This document shows, in pieces, positions 14,742 to 24,129 of a stretch of DNA of 38,014 bases. The stretch is from Paludibacteraceae bacterium (lineage in GTDB: Bacteria; Bacteroidota; Bacteroidia; Bacteroidales; Paludibacteraceae). The stretch spans positions 1 to 38,014 of the forward strand of contig JAKSNQ010000009.1 of assembly GCA_024399615.1 (NCBI GenBank). The letters run 5' to 3'. The notes below the pieces were generated by a model that made no database searches, was not told the origin of the DNA, and was given only the letters and a program-made list of their open reading frames with translations. Made by a program: the position numbers and the translations under genes. Numbering within the stretch: the first letter of the stretch is position 1; every line of letters starts with the position of its first letter.

Positions 14742-15875
14742 TTAGTATAGAGAAATATATTCAAACGTATTACCAACAGAAGCAAGATATTGCTGAAAGG
14801 CATTCTGACTGATGACCACCGTAGCACGACAGTCGTTGGGGTGGAATGAAAGAGAATCAACATCACGAAGATTTTCATCCAAGAAGAGATGTACGTGATG
14901 CTCGGAATCGTTAATCAAACCAAAAGGAGAGACACTGCCAGGCTCAAGTCCCAAATAGCGATTCATACGTTCAGCAGACGCAAAACTGAGTTTGCCACAC
15001 GATGGTTTTCCCGCAGCTTGTAACGATGTCTTCAGACGCTGCTCCAAGTCATGAATATCAAGGTCATAATCGCAATGAAAACACACCAAATAGTGCTGAT
15101 TTCCTTTATGATTACGAAAAAAAAGATTCTTGCAATGAATACTGCCATCGTCATGCCACCAGCGCTTGGCCTGCTCGATACTCTTACCTTCGGGATGATG
15201 ATAAACTTCGTAAAGAATAGAGTGGTCATCCAAATAACGAAGCACAATAGCTTCACGCCGCTTCTCCTCGTCATAGACATTGTTGACCAGCCGAGTAAGT
15301 GTCGATTTGTCGGCTATCAGTTGCCAAAGTTGACGAAGTCGCTCGGCATTTGGAGACTCCGGAATCCAAAGTTTGAGATATCCACCTTCCGCATATTTCT
15401 CCTGCAGATGGTCAAGCGCACGACGAATCTGCCCTTCCCTATCCAGTTCAGGACTATGTTCAAGACCATACTGCACCGTACGGCGAAGAATAGTAGACGC
15501 ATCAATGAGTCGGTCTGCTTCAGCCACGATTTTTCCATAGATGCTGCGCGGTTCGTGATCAGAAGATGCACGATGGTCTTCTACAGCTTGTGCCATGATC
15601 TCAATATCTTCTTCAGAAAACCATTGCCTCAACTCAGCATCCGCACGCATTGCCTTACCGGATTCCAAATGATGCGTTTTACGATCCACCTGCAAACCGA
15701 CGTCATGATAGGCAGCAATCGTATAGACCATATCCAAATTGACGGGATAAAACTGCGCCAAATATCGGCTTTGTTCAATAACCGCCTCTGCGTGGTCACG
15801 TCGATGCGCAGCATCAAAGCCATCGTAAAGCGGCAGAACAGTCGACAGGATATATGTTTCTAATGAAGTATTCAT
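14742..15875 (-). CDS. HD-domain hydrolase fused to a prolyl-tRNA-editing (ProX/YbaK-like) domain
   Basis: A 377-residue, two-domain protein. Residues about 1-205 form an HD metal-dependent phosphohydrolase: His24/His28 (AHRRDHAEA), the HD pair His57-Asp58 (AAYHDVGL), Asp100-His101 (EDHRAS) and Asp121 (AEADRLID). Residues about 217-377 resemble the free-standing prolyl-tRNA deacylase domain (PrdX/ProXp), with the conserved lysine region HCKNLFFRNHKGNQHYLV (Lys249) and SVSPFGLIND. Such domains hydrolyse mischarged Ala-tRNA(Pro) or similar. The frame is uninterrupted through the join. The fusion suggests one polypeptide linking nucleotide hydrolysis with tRNA proofreading, though both substrates are inferred. 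No consensus promoter was found upstream; a terminator at 15903-15935 separates it from the preceding gene. Confidence 0.85.
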   Translation of the reverse strand: MNTSLETYILSTVLPLYDGFDAAHRRDHAEAVIEQSRYLAQFYPVNLDMVYTIAAYHDVGLQVDRKTHHLESGKAMRADAELRQWFSEEDIEIMAQAVEDHRASSDHEPRSIYGKIVAEADRLIDASTILRRTVQYGLEHSPELDREGQIRRALDHLQEKYAEGGYLKLWIPESPNAERLRQLWQLIADKSTLTRLVNNVYDEEKRREAIVLRYLDDHSILYEVYHHPEGKSIEQAKRWWHDDGSIHCKNLFFRNHKGNQHYLVCFHCDYDLDIHDLEQRLKTSLQAAGKPSCGKLSFASAERMNRYLGLEPGSVSPFGLINDSEHHVHLFLDENLRDVDSLSFHPNDCRATVVISQNAFQQYLASVGNTFEYISLY

Positions 15876-15902
15876 AATGAAAAGAAGTAAACGAAAAACA
15901 CA

Positions 15903-15935
15903 TTAGAGGGTGCGCCTTCACGACGCACCCTCTAA
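15903..15935 (-). terminator. Terminator of the T9SS cargo / outer-membrane barrel operon
   Basis: A perfect 12-bp stem (15903-15914 with 15924-15935) with a 9-nt loop. Reading the minus strand, the stem is followed shortly by TTTTT. It lies 18 bp after the barrel gene's stop codon. Confidence 0.85.
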
Positions 15936-15953
15936 TAATATAATTAAGGTATA

Positions 15954-16823
15954 TTACTTCTTAGCAGCGAAGCCGAAGTGATAAACCAATTTCAAACCAG
16001 CATCACAGTAACCTGGCAATCCAGTAGCGAGCTTAGCAGGTGAATTCACGTGGAGGTTTGCACCATTTGCCTTAGGCTCCAGCATGATTACGCTTGTCTG
16101 CTCAGCCTTCTTGGTAAGACCGATACCATAAGCAGCGTACACTCCCAAACCGAGTGCATGTCCATTTTTGAAGCCCCACTCGTAACCGAAGTCAGTAGCA
16201 AGAAGAACGTTCAACATAGTGCTGGCACCTTTCTGAGAGTAGTTAGCAGATGGAATAACACCGGTGAGAGGCTCGTTCTCAAGGCTAACACCTTCCTTAA
16301 CGAAAGTAGCAATCACGTTACCATCGGTCAGCATCTGCTGGGTCTTGCCCAAGAAAGGCAACACAAAGCGAGGACCAACGTTGAAGAAGAAACCGCCCTG
16401 CGTCTGAAGAGAGAACATCAACGGCAACTCTGCTACGCAAGCCTGCATGGTCTCGTTAAAATTGCAAGACAACTTATAATCAATGGCATCACCCATGACG
16501 TTGAGTTGGAACGCATCGGAATAAGCACCGCGCCATGAGGTCACGTTCTGACCAACGCTAAGTCCGGTAACGATACCGAGGTTCACTTTCTTTCCCTCCT
16601 TTGCGCCCCAATAGTAAGCGTACTGGAGGTCAAGGAATTCGTCGTGGCCCACTTGCTTCTGGGCATCAGCAGCTTTGATCATAGAGAGGGCAGCTCCACC
16701 ACGCAGACCTACAGAAAAGCGGTGGTGATTTGCCATGCGGAGATCACCTCCGTTGGTGTTCTCTTGAGCGAAAACACCAACAGAAGCGATAGCTGCGAGT
16801 ATAACTAATAGAGTCTTTTTCAT
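15954..16823 (-). CDS. Outer-membrane beta-barrel protein (PorT/OmpW-like size)
   Basis: A 289-residue secreted protein. The signal peptide MKKTLLVILAAIASVGVFAQ is followed by alternating amphipathic strands (RFSVGLRGGAALSMIK, KVNLGIVTGLSVGQN, FFFNVGPRFVLPF, ALGLGVYAAYGIGL) and the ending LKLVYHFGF, typical of small outer-membrane barrels. I do not recognise a specific family, and it does not look like PorP/SprF. It lies 20 bp downstream of the giant T9SS-type gene and is almost certainly co-transcribed with it, so it may help export, anchor or display that protein. That role is inference. Confidence 0.75.
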   Translation of the reverse strand: MKKTLLVILAAIASVGVFAQENTNGGDLRMANHHRFSVGLRGGAALSMIKAADAQKQVGHDEFLDLQYAYYWGAKEGKKVNLGIVTGLSVGQNVTSWRGAYSDAFQLNVMGDAIDYKLSCNFNETMQACVAELPLMFSLQTQGGFFFNVGPRFVLPFLGKTQQMLTDGNVIATFVKEGVSLENEPLTGVIPSANYSQKGASTMLNVLLATDFGYEWGFKNGHALGLGVYAAYGIGLTKKAEQTSVIMLEPKANGANLHVNSPAKLATGLPGYCDAGLKLVYHFGFAAKK

Positions 16824-16843
16824 AATTCTAAATCTCCTATACC

Positions 16844-19800
16844 TTATTTAGTAATATATTTGAGTGAAGTGTTGTTATCCTCAGATGAGATATTCATCAT
16901 GAAGTAGCCCTTCATACCTACAGGAGTAACAAACTGATAAGTAGCTTCACCCATAACGTTGAAGGTCTCAATCAGTTTACCCATGTTGTCGTAAACATCC
17001 ACTTTGGTAACCTGCTCAGGATCAAGATTGCTGATAGTGATAGGTTCGCCTGCATTCAGGAGAGTAGGCTGTATAGCAGGAGCAGCAGCCACAGCACCGA
17101 ATCTCAACTCACCAGAATAGAGTACGATACCGCACTCGTTCTGTGAACCGAATGGATTCGTCAGTTCAATAACAGCAACGCAAGTACCGGTCAAAGTGTG
17201 GTCAGCAGCATAGTAGAAACCGGTACCAACCTGAACACCATTGACGTACCAAACAACCTGATTTTCGGTAGGATGAGGCAGACCAGCTGCAGTCAACTGG
17301 CTGTTCAAATCGTTGAGATCCACCATTACAAGTTGGTTGTCAAACTTCGAATTGATAGAAACACGAATTGGAGCGTAGAGGTTATTGTTGGAAACTGCAG
17401 CTACAGTTACAACGTAAGCAGGGCTTGCCAGAACAGTACCGCACTCAGAGGTGAGGACAAAGCGGAACTCGCAGTCCTGATCCTGATAGAAGAGAGGTGT
17501 TGTCACGTTGAAGTCAACCCAAGAGCCATTAACGAGCATCTGCCAGTGATAAGCCACTCCCTGCTCAGCATTTGCACCGAGGTTAGCGATGTATGCATTC
17601 AGTTCGTCATTCACCTCAGAGAAGTCAACAGGCTGACCACAGATAGCGTGAGGCATACCCTTCAAACCGGTAGGCAGAGCAAGTGCATCGCGTACGTTGA
17701 GACGGAGAACCTGATAGAGCGAATCACAGTTATGATGAGCGAAGTAAACAGTGTTGGTGTATTCGCCAGCCGTGGTGTAGTTATTACCCAACCAGTTATA
17801 AACCTCGCCATCACAGATGGTTACATCGGTATAAACAGTCTGAGCAGCAGGCAAAACGGTGAGGTTCAGTACCTGGTAAAGCGAATCGCAATCGTACTGA
17901 GCAAACTTAACGGTATGGGTGTAAGTGCCAGTAGCGTTGCAGTTTTGACCAAACCAATTGTAGGTCTCACCAGCACAAACAGTCACATCGGTAGTAATAG
18001 TCTCAGCAACAGGGAGAATGCGGAGACGGAGCACCTGCTCTACAGAGTCGCAATCCATGTTGGTGTACTTCACTACGCGCGTGTAATCGCCCGCAATATT
18101 ATATGTAGTGCCATGCCAATTGTAGCTTTCGCCGTTGCAAATAGTTGCGTCCACATACTCAATACCAGCCTCAGGCAGAACAACCAAATTAAGAATATTT
18201 ACGATAGAGTCGCAGTTAGACTGAGCGAACTTGATTGCATCGATGTATTGGCCTGTAGTGCTGCAAGTTTGGTTACCCCAAGTGGTGGTCTCACCAGCGC
18301 AGATGGTCATGTTTGTAGTGAAGGTAGTTGCCTCAGGCAGAACGGTGAGGTTCAGGATACGGATAACAGAGTCGCAAGCATAGTTAGCATACTCGATAGT
18401 ATCCACATAAATGCCATCAGTAGTACAGAGGTTCTTACCCCATACAACCGTCTCGCCGTGGCAGACACGACCATTGGTGTGGTAGATATTCACACCGAGC
18501 ACCTTCACATTGTAGTTAACCAGTGAGTCGCAACCTGTCATCTGTGAAACGTAAATCTCAGAGAAATTATACTCGCCACCTTCGTTGTAGAACTTGCCCA
18601 TATAGGTCTCGTTTACACAAAGAACTTCATTAACGGTAGTAGGCAGAATCTCTGGCAAAACGGTGATTTGGTAGTAGCGGATAGAGTCGCCATGGAGCCA
18701 TTCGTTGATTTCGAAATGGATAGTGTCCTCGAAAATGGTATCAGCGGTCAGGCCAACGAGGTTGTGGAGACCGAATGGATCCACGAAGTCATCGCCATAG
18801 CAGATGGTCGTAGCGATGGTGTCGAACACCTCAGTGTCAGGGAAGTGGGTTTCGCACTCGAAGATGAAATCGATGCTGTCTTGAGCAGCGATGTTAACGA
18901 ATGCCACTTTCTTGTCAAGGATGTTCATAGCCTCGCGTGTGAAAGTACGAACATAGGTACCATCAACAGTTTGAGTACGAGTAGAAGGCTTCTCGGTAGT
19001 AGCGCAAGCCCAATAGAGCTTAGCAGCAACATCAACAGGCTCCTCAGTTTCAACAGATTGAATCGTAAGAGTAACGTCACCTGAAGTATATTCTTTCAGC
19101 AACTCGAGATTTACTGAATACCAAGCACCTTCAGCAGCAGAAGCCGCGCCAAGTTGATAATGAATATTAGGCATCAACTCAACAACAGTCTGGTCGCAGA
19201 TATCGATAGGATCACCTTGTTCGATATTACCATTGTCCAAGCCCCATACCTCGAGTTCTGTCTCTGAAGACAAGCGAACGAAGACGTAAGGAACTGACAA
19301 GCCGTTGAGGATATTACCTACGGAACGATTAGAAGTAGCATTAGCGCCGAGAGTGCGGGTAACAACTTGCAATGGAGCGTCAGCGTCGCAGCTCAACCAT
19401 ACCTCAGCAGTTACCGTTTGTGCAGTACCGGACATGTTCTTGAAGCCAGCAAGGATATCTTTTCCCTTAGCAGCCTCTACGTCGATAACATACCAACGGT
19501 CACCAGCAGGATGAGTATATACCGAGTCGAAATCGATCATGATAGCATTCAAGCACTCTTCGCCCATGTGGCTGTCAACCATCGTAGCAGAAGCCTCAAG
19601 GCCCTCGCCTCCGATGACGCGCACGTAAAGAGTTTCGAAGTCATTGACATAGTTGTCGATGAGTGAGCGCTCTACGTGCTTGCTGTATGACCCATGAGCA
19701 GGAACGGTGATTGACTTATGAAGCATAGAGCCAACAACCGGGCACTCGAATGCCATTGCGAACTGTGCAGTAATAGGCTCGTCGGTGGTATTAACGAAGG

Positions 19801-22192
19801 TAACCTCAGGTACAGCCCACTTGCTTGGGTGATTGCGCACAGCATCGGTTGAAACCTGATACCAAACCTCACCGGCAGGGAAAGTATAAACGTGGTCAAG
19901 TTCTGCAACCTGAGCATCGACACAAGCATTGATAACGTCAGTTACATCCTCCTCAACGTCAGCCCAAATGCGGACAGGCTGATCAGACTTGAGCATAATG
20001 AATACCTCATTCTTATCGCGATACAAAGCAGAAGTGAGGACGCCTTGGTTGCTATTGAGTGAAGGACGAACCCCATGAGCCGGAATAGCAAACGAAAGGG
20101 AAGTCAACTCAAAGAATGGGCAGGTGAAAGAGAGTTTAGCGTCCACATGAGCAGGCACAGCTGCCAAGTTCTCTACGTGGATGCGGATAAGACCGTTGTT
20201 GATGGTCTTAGGATAGTCAAACGCAACGCGATACCAATGGGTACCGGCAGCCTGAGTATTGCCATGTTGCCAATCGAAGTCAATAGCATCTGCACAATCC
20301 TTACCTGCGGTAGAAATCATTTCTACAGTAAAGTCCACAGCCTTTGAAGCATTGATGCGCACATACATCTCGTTCTTGTTGAAAGACTCAACGATATCGC
20401 GAGAGATGGTGTAGATAAAGTCTCCATTGAAGGTCTGCGTGCGATGAATTGGCTTTTGTGCCACGCCGCAAGCGAAGAATGCGTCAGCAATGATAGTGCA
20501 AGGGCCGGAAGTTTTTGGAGTAATCTTCAAAACGGCATCACCTGCAGTGGTAGCAGCCAAATCGGCGAGGTTTACATAATAGAGTTGAGAACCTGCCTCA
20601 GCATGCATGGTTACGTTAGGAACAAAAGTGATAGCGTCTTCGCAACCGGTAAGGGTCTCGGTGCCAGAGAGAGGACCATCGGTCTTGCCATATACATTGA
20701 CTGCACGCTCTGACTTAATACGAACATATACGACATCAGCACCCATAGCGCTGATGATAGAACCAACTTCTTTAGAGAAATCTTCGTTGGCAGCGAAAGT
20801 GCGGGTAAGAGTCTTGGTGGCAGGAGCGTTACAGTTCATATAGAGGGTAGCCTCTATTTTCTGAGATACGCTTGCCATATTCTTGATACCAGCAATCACC
20901 TCTTGGCCACGCACTTGAGCCAAATCAATCTTGTACCACTTCTCGGTATTGCCATCCTGGTTATGACCAGCAGCACCATAAACCAAGTCAATAGGCTCAG
21001 CACAGCTGTGACCTTCGTTTGATTCGGTGGTTACAGTAAACTCTACCTCCTTAGATGCTTGTACACGTACCCACATCTCGTTCTGGTTCATAGCCTCAAG
21101 GTAATCACGAGCAACTACGCGTGAATAAGTACCAGTAAGCGTACGAGAAATTGAAATAGGATTGGTAGGAGCACCACAAACGAAGAATGCATCAGCCTGA
21201 ACAGTTGCGCTGCCTGCAGTCTTAGGAGCAACAGTGACACGAACGTCACCAGTAGTGGTATTAGCCAACTCGGAAAGGTTGACATAATAAAGGTTTGTGC
21301 CCTGAACAGCAGTCATCGTCGAATTAAGCACCAAAGGAGTTGCGGTAGCACAACCGGTTAGGGTCTCTGTAGGAACGAGATTGCCATCGATGGTTGCATA
21401 CAAATGGGCTTTCTTTTGAGTCTTAATGCGCACATAGACTTCGCCGGTAGCGATAGAACTGATTACAGCACCTACCTGCTTGGTCAAATGTTGGTTAGGC
21501 GCAAGAGTACGGGTAACGATACGAGCGGCAGCAGCGTTGCAAGCCATATAAAGGCTGGCTTCCACTGCATTGTCCTCAGCTACGAGATTCTCTACACCGA
21601 TAGTCACTTCTTTACCTTGAGCAGAAGTCAGATTTACCTTGTACCAAACATCACTACCTGCAGTCTGAACATATCCAACTGAGCCATATGCAAAATCAGT
21701 TGAGTTCATGCAGTTCTCATCATCATCTCCAACTGGAGTCTCAAACTTCTCTGCATTCACGTCAACTACGGTGCCTGAACCAATCAGGGTCACACGAACG
21801 TAGAGAGTAGTAAGCGTAAGCGCTTTGATGAAAGAGATGTCGCGAGACTTGTCAAGTGAAGCACCTGGAGCAAGAGTCTGTTGAGCACCATAAATAAAGT
21901 GTGCATCGCTGGCAACAGGGCCATCGAACACGTCCACTTCAACGCGGACAATTTCATTGGTTGAACGGTTGTTGATGACCAATCTTAAAGATGGCTTGTC
22001 CATCAACCTCAACGCGGTCAGATCTACCTTGTACCACTTGGTAACACCGTCTGTATTACCGTTTTGTACGATAGGAGATGTCCAGTCAAAGGTAATCGCG
22101 TCCAAAGGCTGATCACCTGACTGTGCAAATGCTGCAGAGCCAAACATGGTCAGCATGGCTGTGCAAAGCATCGTAAACAACGTTTTTTTCAT
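16844..22192 (-). CDS. Giant modular secreted protein with type IX secretion sorting domain
   Basis: A 1782-residue exported protein. A signal peptide (residues 1-23, ending AAFAQ) is followed by one divergent module (about 25-158) and eight Cys-marked beta modules of about 115-125 residues (about 159-1120), each with a WYxV or LYYVNL core and a YVRI or MWVRV strand. These resemble PPC-type beta-sandwiches. Residues about 1130-1505 contain five clear and one or two degenerate repeats of the pattern TICxGExxxW ... CDSLYQVLNLTVLP, about 60 residues each and common in Bacteroidetes surface proteins. The last about 70 residues (VDVYDNMGKLIETF ... KYITK) resemble the Por secretion tail. The gene is first in its operon, with a promoter at 22374-22405 and a leader of about 175 nt. 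It is probably a cell-surface or secreted adhesin or structural protein; no enzymatic domain is visible. Confidence 0.85.
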   Translation of the reverse strand: MKKTLFTMLCTAMLTMFGSAAFAQSGDQPLDAITFDWTSPIVQNGNTDGVTKWYKVDLTALRLMDKPSLRLVINNRSTNEIVRVEVDVFDGPVASDAHFIYGAQQTLAPGASLDKSRDISFIKALTLTTLYVRVTLIGSGTVVDVNAEKFETPVGDDDENCMNSTDFAYGSVGYVQTAGSDVWYKVNLTSAQGKEVTIGVENLVAEDNAVEASLYMACNAAAARIVTRTLAPNQHLTKQVGAVISSIATGEVYVRIKTQKKAHLYATIDGNLVPTETLTGCATATPLVLNSTMTAVQGTNLYYVNLSELANTTTGDVRVTVAPKTAGSATVQADAFFVCGAPTNPISISRTLTGTYSRVVARDYLEAMNQNEMWVRVQASKEVEFTVTTESNEGHSCAEPIDLVYGAAGHNQDGNTEKWYKIDLAQVRGQEVIAGIKNMASVSQKIEATLYMNCNAPATKTLTRTFAANEDFSKEVGSIISAMGADVVYVRIKSERAVNVYGKTDGPLSGTETLTGCEDAITFVPNVTMHAEAGSQLYYVNLADLAATTAGDAVLKITPKTSGPCTIIADAFFACGVAQKPIHRTQTFNGDFIYTISRDIVESFNKNEMYVRINASKAVDFTVEMISTAGKDCADAIDFDWQHGNTQAAGTHWYRVAFDYPKTINNGLIRIHVENLAAVPAHVDAKLSFTCPFFELTSLSFAIPAHGVRPSLNSNQGVLTSALYRDKNEVFIMLKSDQPVRIWADVEEDVTDVINACVDAQVAELDHVYTFPAGEVWYQVSTDAVRNHPSKWAVPEVTFVNTTDEPITAQFAMAFECPVVGSMLHKSITVPAHGSYSKHVERSLIDNYVNDFETLYVRVIGGEGLEASATMVDSHMGEECLNAIMIDFDSVYTHPAGDRWYVIDVEAAKGKDILAGFKNMSGTAQTVTAEVWLSCDADAPLQVVTRTLGANATSNRSVGNILNGLSVPYVFVRLSSETELEVWGLDNGNIEQGDPIDICDQTVVELMPNIHYQLGAASAAEGAWYSVNLELLKEYTSGDVTLTIQSVETEEPVDVAAKLYWACATTEKPSTRTQTVDGTYVRTFTREAMNILDKKVAFVNIAAQDSIDFIFECETHFPDTEVFDTIATTICYGDDFVDPFGLHNLVGLTADTIFEDTIHFEINEWLHGDSIRYYQITVLPEILPTTVNEVLCVNETYMGKFYNEGGEYNFSEIYVSQMTGCDSLVNYNVKVLGVNIYHTNGRVCHGETVVWGKNLCTTDGIYVDTIEYANYACDSVIRILNLTVLPEATTFTTNMTICAGETTTWGNQTCSTTGQYIDAIKFAQSNCDSIVNILNLVVLPEAGIEYVDATICNGESYNWHGTTYNIAGDYTRVVKYTNMDCDSVEQVLRLRILPVAETITTDVTVCAGETYNWFGQNCNATGTYTHTVKFAQYDCDSLYQVLNLTVLPAAQTVYTDVTICDGEVYNWLGNNYTTAGEYTNTVYFAHHNCDSLYQVLRLNVRDALALPTGLKGMPHAICGQPVDFSEVNDELNAYIANLGANAEQGVAYHWQMLVNGSWVDFNVTTPLFYQDQDCEFRFVLTSECGTVLASPAYVVTVAAVSNNNLYAPIRVSINSKFDNQLVMVDLNDLNSQLTAAGLPHPTENQVVWYVNGVQVGTGFYYAADHTLTGTCVAVIELTNPFGSQNECGIVLYSGELRFGAVAAAPAIQPTLLNAGEPITISNLDPEQVTKVDVYDNMGKLIETFNVMGEATYQFVTPVGMKGYFMMNISSEDNNTSLKYITK

Positions 22193-22373
22193 TTGATTGA
22201 TAATTTAGTTAATATTTTATTTTTTGTTTTGTCGTCTGACATTTTTACTTTTATCGACAGCAAGCGGCTGCACAAAATCATACACGTATATATATGCATG
22301 TGCGCGCATAACAATACACAACATACACCTCATAGCTCGGCACAATACGAACTATAAGGCATATAAAATCGTA
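22193..22373 (-). other. Leader of the giant T9SS gene with alternating purine-pyrimidine tract
   Basis: About 180 bp between promoter and ATG with no gene. It holds an uninterrupted 32-bp alternating pyrimidine-purine run at 22279-22310, containing the palindromes atgcat and tgcgcgca. The run can form a short hairpin (TATGC with GCATA) in RNA and is the kind of sequence that adopts left-handed DNA. Confidence 0.7.
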
Positions 22374-22405
22374 CAAAAGTACGCTTTTTTTTTCAGATAA
22401 GCAAA
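22374..22405 (-). promoter_or_regulatory. Promoter of the giant T9SS gene operon
   Basis: On the minus strand, TTTG (22405-22402), 20 bp, then TACTTTTG (22381-22374), a perfect Bacteroidetes consensus. It lies 9 bp downstream of the RNase Y terminator on the same strand. Confidence 0.85.
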
Positions 22406-22413
22406 CTTTAGCC

Positions 22414-22456
22414 AAAAAAAAGTGCATCTTAGCAGGTTCCAAGAGCACTTTTTTTT
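22414..22456 (-). terminator. Terminator after the RNase Y gene
   Basis: aaaaaaaagtgc (22414-22425) pairs with gcactttttttt (22445-22456). The loop is extended by a TCTT/AAGA helix. The long A and T runs on either side let it act in both directions. Confidence 0.9.
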
Positions 22457-22572
22457 ATTTTGCTATCCAAACATTACAAAATAGGCTTAGCATAGCTAAT
22501 AGCCAAAAAGTCTATATCAATGCTGCATTTTATAGCGAAGTTACAACAAAACCAGACCGAATTTTGTGATTT

Positions 22573-24096
22573 TTACTTCGCGTAACTAATAGCACGCGTC
22601 TCACGAATGACGGTAATTTTCACTTGGCCTGGGTAAGTCATTTCGTCCTGAATACGCTTAGCCAAGTCGAACGAAAGCACCTCTACATCTTTATCACTCA
22701 TCTTGTCAGCACCCACGATTACACGCAGTTCTCGACCCGCCTGAAGTGCATAGGTTTTAACAACACCCGGATACGAAAGAGCCAAATTCTCAAGGTCATT
22801 CAAACGTTTGATATAAGCCTCTACAATCTCACGACGAGCACCAGGACGAGCACCAGAGATAGCATCACAAGCCTGCACGATAGGCGCCAACAAGGTTTCC
22901 ATCTCCACCTCATCGTGGTGAGCACCAATAGCATTACAGATATCAGGTTTCTCGCCAAACTGCTGAGCCAAGCGCATACCATAAAGAGCATGTGGTGTCT
23001 CAGGATCTTCATCGGGCACCTTTCCGATATCATGAAGCAAACCAGCTCGACGAGCTTTCTTTGGATTCAAGCCCAATTCAGCAGCCATAGCTGCAGAAAG
23101 ATTGGCTGTTTCGCGTGCATGCTGGAGCAAGTTTTGACCATATGACGAACGATATTTCATCTTACCAATCATACGGATCAATTCAGGATGGAGTCCATGC
23201 ACACCCAAATCAATAGTGGTACGCTTACCTGTCTCGACAATCTCTTCCTCTACCTGTTTTTTCACTTTAGCGACCACCTCCTCGATACGAGCAGGGTGAA
23301 TACGTCCATCGGTAACCAACTGATGAAGTGCCAAACGAGCAATCTCTCGACGAACAGGATCGAATGCAGAGAGAGTAATCGCTTCAGGTGTATCATCTAC
23401 GATGATTTCCACACCAGTAGCAGCCTCCAAAGCACGAATATTACGGCCTTCACGTCCAATAATACGACCTTTAACCTCATCGTTCTCAATGTGGAAAACA
23501 GAAACGGCATTCTCTACAGCAGTCTCAGAAGCAGTACGTTGGATAGTCTGGATAATAATCTTCTTTGCTTCCTTATTGGCCGTCATACGCGCATCCTCCA
23601 TGATATCATTCACGTAGGACATCGCTTGTGTTTTCGCCTCATCCTTCAATGCCTCAATCAGTTGCTTTTTTGCCTCCTCAGCAGACATACCAGAGAGCGT
23701 CTCCAACTGCTGCTGCGCCTGCTTGTGCATCTTTTCAATTTCTCGCGATTTATATTCAAGCGATTGTTGCTGCTGTTCAATCTTTTGCTGTTTTTGGTTG
23801 ATCTCATTCAGACCGCGTTGCACGTCACTATGCTTTTGGTTGACTTGCTGTTCGCGCTGGCGAACGCGCTCTTCATGCTCCTGTACTTTCTTATTAGCAG
23901 CATTTACCTGATTTTCATGCTCAGATTTGAGTGCAATAAATTTCTCTTTCGCTTCGATAATCTTGTTTTTCTTGATTATCTCAGCCTCTTCTTCAGCTTT
24001 TTTCAAGATGCTATCAGCTGACTTACGAAAATAGAGGTAGGTTCCCCCTACACCAGCTGCCAAACATACTATTGCTATTAAAATAGTCAATAACAT
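22573..24096 (-). CDS. rny: Ribonuclease Y
   Basis: A 507-residue membrane-anchored endoribonuclease that initiates mRNA decay. An N-terminal transmembrane helix ([20 protein letters not shown]) is followed by a long coiled coil (about 30-150, rich in Lys, Glu and Gln), a KH domain ([18 protein letters not shown] near 208-225) and an HD domain with HARETA and [12 protein letters not shown] near 353-364. Length and domain order match the family. It is the last gene of a run DUF3078 - coiled-coil - zapA - rny, 33 bp after zapA, and is followed by a strong terminator. Confidence 0.97.
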   Translation of the reverse strand: MLLTILIAIVCLAAGVGGTYLYFRKSADSILKKAEEEAEIIKKNKIIEAKEKFIALKSEHENQVNAANKKVQEHEERVRQREQQVNQKHSDVQRGLNEINQKQQKIEQQQQSLEYKSREIEKMHKQAQQQLETLSGMSAEEAKKQLIEALKDEAKTQAMSYVNDIMEDARMTANKEAKKIIIQTIQRTASETAVENAVSVFHIENDEVKGRIIGREGRNIRALEAATGVEIIVDDTPEAITLSAFDPVRREIARLALHQLVTDGRIHPARIEEVVAKVKKQVEEEIVETGKRTTIDLGVHGLHPELIRMIGKMKYRSSYGQNLLQHARETANLSAAMAAELGLNPKKARRAGLLHDIGKVPDEDPETPHALYGMRLAQQFGEKPDICNAIGAHHDEVEMETLLAPIVQACDAISGARPGARREIVEAYIKRLNDLENLALSYPGVVKTYALQAGRELRVIVGADKMSDKDVEVLSFDLAKRIQDEMTYPGQVKITVIRETRAISYAK

Positions 24097-24129
24097 AATT
24101 TCAAATTTTGAGTGTGTTGATAAATGTGA

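Noticed and set aside
15051..15863. 270-residue open frame antisense to the HD/ProX fusion
   Set aside because: It has no domain, no promoter, and complete overlap with a gene whose catalytic residues are intact.
17198..18526. 442-residue open frame antisense to the giant T9SS gene
   Set aside because: It mirrors the repeat codons of the sense gene, has no recognisable domain, and the sense frame has signal peptide, repeats and sorting tail.
23188..24021. 277-residue open frame antisense to rny
   Set aside because: It is a Leu/Phe-rich mirror of the Lys/Glu-rich coiled coil of RNase Y.
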